DNA from: Acanthochlamys bracteata
Taxonomy: Eukaryota > Streptophyta > Magnoliopsida > Pandanales > Velloziaceae
NCBI GenBank assembly: GCA_019914995.1
Contig: CM034137.1
Coordinates: 5,669,155-5,733,154, forward strand
DNA: 64,000 nucleotides
Direction: 5' to 3'
A model generated the notes under the pieces. The model was given only the letters and a program-made list of their open reading frames with translations, made no database searches and was not told the DNA's origin. The first letter of the stretch is position 1. Each line of letters begins with the position of its first letter. This document shows positions 60,031 to 64,000 of this stretch, one piece after another. The position numbers and the translations under genes are program-made.

Positions 60031-62566
60031 TTACTCTAAACGAGTAGCTGATTCTTCTTCTTCACTAGTATCTTCGCATTCACCATCATCTCTATTTTTG
60101 TCTTCAGCATCATCTCTTCCAAAAACTATCAATTAAAATTGATGACAATTGTTAAGAAAAAAGTTTGAATTAAAAAAAAAAGGTATCTTACTAATCAAAA
60201 CTAAGCAAATAATTTTTACTTACTTGTCTTATTCTTTCTATTTAGATTTTTAGGATAATTTCGTTTGTCGTGTTGAACACCAGACTTGTTACAAAATGCG
60301 CATTTTCTACCTGTTTTTACTTTGGCTTTTGCAGTAGTTTTCTCCAAACCTCCTTTTATTCTACCAATACCCTTATAAATAGTTCCTTCTTTTTTTCTTC
60401 CCTTCGTTTGTGATATATTAGGATTCAATAGTAAGACTTGAGATGCATCAACTGGGGCTATTTATTCTAATGCTGGAATGCTATCATGGTCACTAGGCTT
60501 CCTCACTTCTTTGAGCCGTGGTGCTGTTTCTTCTAGTGCTTTCAACAAAATTTGATAGCCCTCGTTGGTTTCAGCAGTTTCGTAAACCAATTGGTTACAA
60601 ATCATCTGTAGGTGTGTAGTTCTGAGTAACTCAACATTTCCATGCCCATTTCAAGATCCACTATCATATTTAGCTCTATACTTGTTTGCCCCTTTCTTCC
60701 ACCGCTGAAGAATAAAGTGATATGGTATCTCTATATCCCGACTCAGAAAAACCTTCACAAGATGTCCACAAGGAATTCCCATAAACTCAAAAAGCTTACA
60801 TTCACAGTTACCTTTCTTTGTTGTTGTATTGAACTTCACCTTCCACTCCCGCTGATCATCTTCCACTCGAGACTTGTAAATATATGTTGTGTATCCGTCA
60901 CTACCCTTTTCATCGTCATGCAGCACATACTCAGTTTGAGCTTTTTCAAATTCTTGTTTGAATCTGTCGTACACATTTCTCGTGTACATTCTTGCTGCAC
61001 TTTGCAAGACAAATGCATTTTCATCCACAATGCAACACGAGTGTTCACTCGTATAATCTTCTTTCTTTTCTTTCTCAATTATTTTTCTCATACACTTTTC
61101 ATTCTTCAATACAAACTCTCGAAGTGTTGTTCTCGACTGAAAAAAATTTTTGTAAATATCATTCATACCTTCGGATCGTCCGGTAGTGTTCATACCGGCA
61201 TAAAAAGTATCCAAGTGATCGACGGGTGCCCATTTTTGTCTAATCTCATATATTTCTTGGAGCCACTTATTCTCTTGCAATCCATATGCACACAATAATT
61301 TTTTCCACCGTATCTCAAAAGTGCTAGGTGTGTAACTTTCTCTAATACACCTTTTCATATCTTTTTTGAAATTTGAACTTTTGAAGTACACATGTGAAAG
61401 CTTTTCCGCAAATTTTTTGAGAATATGCCACAGACAAAATCTATGTCGTGTATTAGGAAATACATTTGCAACAGCTGCAGTCATAGCTCTATCTTAATCT
61501 GTAATGATCGAACGTGGAGCATCACCGCCCATAACTGCAAGCCATGTCTCAAAAAGCCACTGAAAGGACTCTTCTGTCTCATCTAAAAGCAGTGCACAAC
61601 CAAACTGGATTGATTGCATGTGATGGTTGACTCCAGTGAATGGCGCAAATGGCATTTCGTACACATTCGTGCGGTAGGTGGTATCAAAGAATACCACATC
61701 ACCAAAATACTGAAACTGTGTGCGTGATCTGCCATCTATCCAAAAAAAATTTATTGCCCTTGATTCTTCATCCATCTGTATTGCATAAAAAAAACTCAAG
61801 TCTTCTATACTCTTCCTTTTAAAGAAATCAAGGGCTGCGGTAGCATCGCCACTAATAGATTTTTTATATTCCTTCGAGCGGCACAAATGGTTCCAACAGT
61901 CTCTATTATCAAAACCATGCTGAGCTCCGTCAAATATATCTGCAACCTTAGCGATGGGTATGCCTTCATCTCGAAAAGAGTCAATCAATCTCTTAGCTGC
62001 AATGGGCAAATTTTTGCAGACAGGCATACGCATTCTTTTCGCCGGGCTAACTAAGTCGTGATTGTGTTGACCTTCATAACCCACCACTTCCCACATTCCT
62101 TTAAGTTGCTTTTTCACTCTCATTGTTGCAGTGCATCCACACTTCGCCGTACTTGTGCTTCTCTTTTTTTTTGCTTCTTTCTCAAAGACGTCATTTATCT
62201 TTTGCAATCCCCGACTTCTTTGATTTCCATAACGATCACAGGTCATTTGACAAAGAGTGACTTCATCAGAGTTAGCTCGTGTCTTTTCTGTAGATCGAAT
62301 GACGACACTAAACCCCACGGCTTTTTCCATAATTTATATAGAATTGTTTCGCAGCATTGAGGGTTTCAAATGTCATCCCTAAGCACGGTGACTTATCACT
62401 CTCGTTGCGTTCATTTGGAGTTGTAGAAGAAGAACCAAGCTGACAGTCTGAAATTAAATATAGAAAAAATATATATATAAGCAACAACGTCAAAAACTCC
62501 ATAACAAAAGAAAGAGAAGGTCATGATCATTTCTTGAATGGAAATACCTATGTCAAACTGAGCCAT
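60031..62566 (-). pseudogene. FAR1-related MULE transposase pseudogene, nearly full length
   Basis: FAR1/FRS proteins derive from Mutator-like transposases. Ancestral exons by eye: 62548-62566 (MAQFDI), 60224-62448, 60031-60125 (acidic tail ending ATRLE). Domains: FAR1 zinc-binding N domain ('AAKQFYINYG', 'GFSVVIRS', 'CGCTATMRVK', 'WEVVGYEGQHNHDL'); MULE transposase core ('VVFFDTTYRTNVYEMPFAPF', 'SIIT[stop]DRAM', 'RHRFCLWHILKKF'); SWIM zinc finger (CECKLFEFMGIPCGH); C-terminal knuckle CAFCNKSGVQHDKRNYPKN with the last Cys changed to Tyr. Lesions: a one-base A insertion in the A run at 62322-62326; TAA at 61494-61496 where the family has CAA (QDRAM); TGA at 60651-60653 where CGA is expected; and TAA at 60462-60464. 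Otherwise the frame is open over about 270-residue blocks, so the decay is recent. Confidence 0.88.
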
Positions 62567-63402
62567 TATGAGTAGAAGAAGAGATGAATATGAAAAAAAA
62601 TTTTACAAACAATGGTGGATTGCAAAGTTAGCAAAATAGAGGAAGCACAGACAGAGAGGTGGAGACGAGATGAGACGTTAGAAGCGGGAAAAAAAAGATT
62701 AGGTGAAAGTTAATGATGATAGATTAGTTTAATTTAGTAGTCAATGACAAATGTACCCATTATTAAATAAGCTATTCTATGTTTTAATTTAGTTTTTTTG
62801 TCTTTACAGTTTTAAGTTTGCTCTCTTTTAATCCCATTTTTTGCTCTCTGTCGTGTGTTTCATTTTTTGCTCTCTGTTTAATCTTTCATGTTTTGCTCTC
62901 TGTTTAATCTTTTAGTTTTATTTTTGCTCTCTTTTACTCTCTTTTATTTGTCTTTAGTTTTATATTTGCTCTCAGTTTTACTCGGTTTTGTTTGTCTTTA
63001 GTTTTGCTCTGTTTTGCTCTGTTTTGTGGGTGGTATTTTTTGCTCTCAGTTTTGCTCTGTTTTGTTTGTCTTTACGATTTTATTTTTAGTTGCTGGAAGA
63101 TTAAATTTTTGCTTCGTTGCATTGAAAGCCATATATAATCTTCAAACACAACAGAACATACCTCTATAGAAGCTTTCATGATTCATTATCCACAACACTT
63201 CATGATTCATTCGTTCATTCATTCATTCATCATTCACAAGCTTTCATCAATTCATTGTCTATAACACTTCCATTGACAACAAGATTTCATTCATAAAAAA
63301 ATCTTTACAACATTCACAGGTCTTTACAACATTCACAAAAATTTTATTTACCTTATAATCTTCACAACAAAACACAAAGTTGACGCTTACATTTCTGTTT
63401 CT
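62567..63402. repeat. Upstream side of FAR1-related gene: TGCTCTC-rich and ATTC repeats
   Basis: 62800-63085 repeats TTTTGCTCTC(T/A)GTTT with variants about every 20-40 bp. 63200-63240 has (ATTC)n. The remaining sequence is AT-rich and would hold the transposase promoter (minus strand). Confidence 0.65.
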
Positions 63403-64000
63403 AGCCAAAACAGAGAACAAAGCAAAGAGTGAAATAAAAATTAAAAACAATAGTGATATGGGAAATGTGGAAGAAAAAACAATGAAAAAAAAATCAGTTG
63501 AAAAAAATAGTGAAATAAAAAAAATAAGAAAAGCCAAAACAGTGAAAAATGGAAGTGAAAAAAAATAATGAAAAAAAAACAGTGAAATGGAGAAGTGGAA
63601 TAAAAAACAGTGAGAAAAGACAATGAAAAAAAAACAGTGGAAAAAGCAGTAAAATAAAAAAATGAAAAAATAACAGTAAAAATAGAAGTGAAAAAAAATA
63701 ATGAATAAAAAACAGTGAGAAAAGATAATGAAAAAAAATATCAGTTGAAAAAAACAGTGAAATAAAAAAAATGAGAAAAGCCAAAAGAGTGAAAAATAGA
63801 AGTGAAAAAAAATAATGAAAAAAAAAACAGTGAGAAAAGATAATGAAAAAAAAATCAGTTGAAAAAAACAGTGAAATAAAAAAAATGAGAAAAGCCAAAA
63901 CAATGAAAAATAGAAGTGAAAAAAAATAATAAAAAAAAACAGTGAAATGTAGAAGTGGAATAAAAAACAGTGAGAAAAGACAATGAAAAAAAAAACAGTG
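63403..64000 (-). repeat. Purine-rich satellite, right inverted arm (runs off window)
   Basis: The reverse complement of the 59020-59863 array: A-runs with CAGTG, CAATG and AAGTG every 12-20 bp. The inner border AGCCAAAAC at 63403 pairs with GTTTTGGCT ending at 59863. Within the arm the unit 'gaaaagccaaaa..gtgaaaaatagaagtg' recurs at about 63530, 63774 and 63888, a higher-order period of about 115-245 bp. Confidence 0.9.

Larger units (their letters stand above)
57946..64000. mobile_element. Right FAR1/MULE-type element with long inverted arms, incomplete at window end
   Basis: Outer left part: 'tgtgcacattgaatcacagccgttggat' (57950-57976), a C/T-rich GC-elevated stretch (58085-58560), a 58-bp repeat (58780-58900) and a pyrimidine-rich satellite arm (59020-59863). 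Then comes the FAR1-related pseudogene (60031-62566, minus strand), its promoter side with TGCTCTC-rich repeats (62800-63085) and an ATTC run (63200-63240), and the opposite arm (63403-64000+), which is the reverse complement of the left arm. The element has the architecture of a MULE with long terminal inverted repeats. The right end lies outside the window. Confidence 0.72.

Noticed and set aside
58991-60047. Open frames of 230-260 codons rich in Phe, Ser and His on the plus strand
   Set aside because: They result from T-runs with CACTG/CATTG words; all three frames are open over the same DNA, and no codon-like pattern or known domain exists.
60642-61298. A 218-codon frame on the plus strand
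   Set aside because: It lies antisense to the FAR1-related pseudogene, whose domains are clear on the minus strand.
63259-63903. A 214-codon Phe-rich frame on the minus strand
   Set aside because: It is the inverted copy of the same satellite and an artefact of composition.

Overview
The window looks like nuclear DNA of a plant, most likely a dicot. It is AT-rich, its genes carry many short introns with GT..AG borders, and it encodes plant-type proteins: a plastid-targeted DXR, plant PEX14, a Raf-like kinase, a DUF1645 protein and a patellin fragment. I cannot name the species from sequence alone.

Layout. 1-14 kb is a transposon graveyard: a CACTA transposase relic on the minus strand, a hAT-type MITE with a perfect 8-bp target-site duplication, at least two copia-like gag relics and several LTR-like fragments. 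14.67-15.66 kb holds a 5'-truncated patellin (SEC14/CRAL-TRIO + GOLD) pseudogene with a nonsense codon and a lost splice acceptor. 18.88-19.56 kb holds an intact intronless DUF1645 gene (+). 20-26.8 kb is AT-rich and gene-free. 26.84-31.95 kb holds a complete 12-exon DXR gene (-), 471 codons, whose reading frame closes exactly across every splice junction. 32.2-35.3 kb is AT-rich with MITE-like foldbacks. 35.3-42.6 kb holds PEX14 (-), reconstructed as about 13 exons; one of them may be an 11-nt microexon, and one intron carries a 1.5-kb GC-richer insertion. 43-47.7 kb holds a second hAT MITE, a hAT transposase relic (-) and a minisatellite. Near 48.7 kb is a tRNA-Leu(UAG)-like gene with a damaged T-loop. 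48.96-53.40 kb holds a complete three-exon HT1-like kinase gene (-). From 54.4 kb to the end are two related FAR1/MULE-type elements. The right one has a nearly complete but broken FAR1-related transposase gene enclosed by long inverted arms made of a pyrimidine/purine-rich CACTG/CATTG satellite; its right arm runs off the window.

The intact host genes (DUF1645, DXR, PEX14, kinase) are independent transcription units and show no sign of acting in one pathway: DXR acts in the plastid MEP isoprenoid pathway, PEX14 in peroxisomal import, and the kinase in signalling. The most unusual structure is the 54-64 kb transposon pair. The two copies share coding and 3' sequence but carry completely different subterminal tandem repeats. 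I saw nothing that supports a wholly new biological system.
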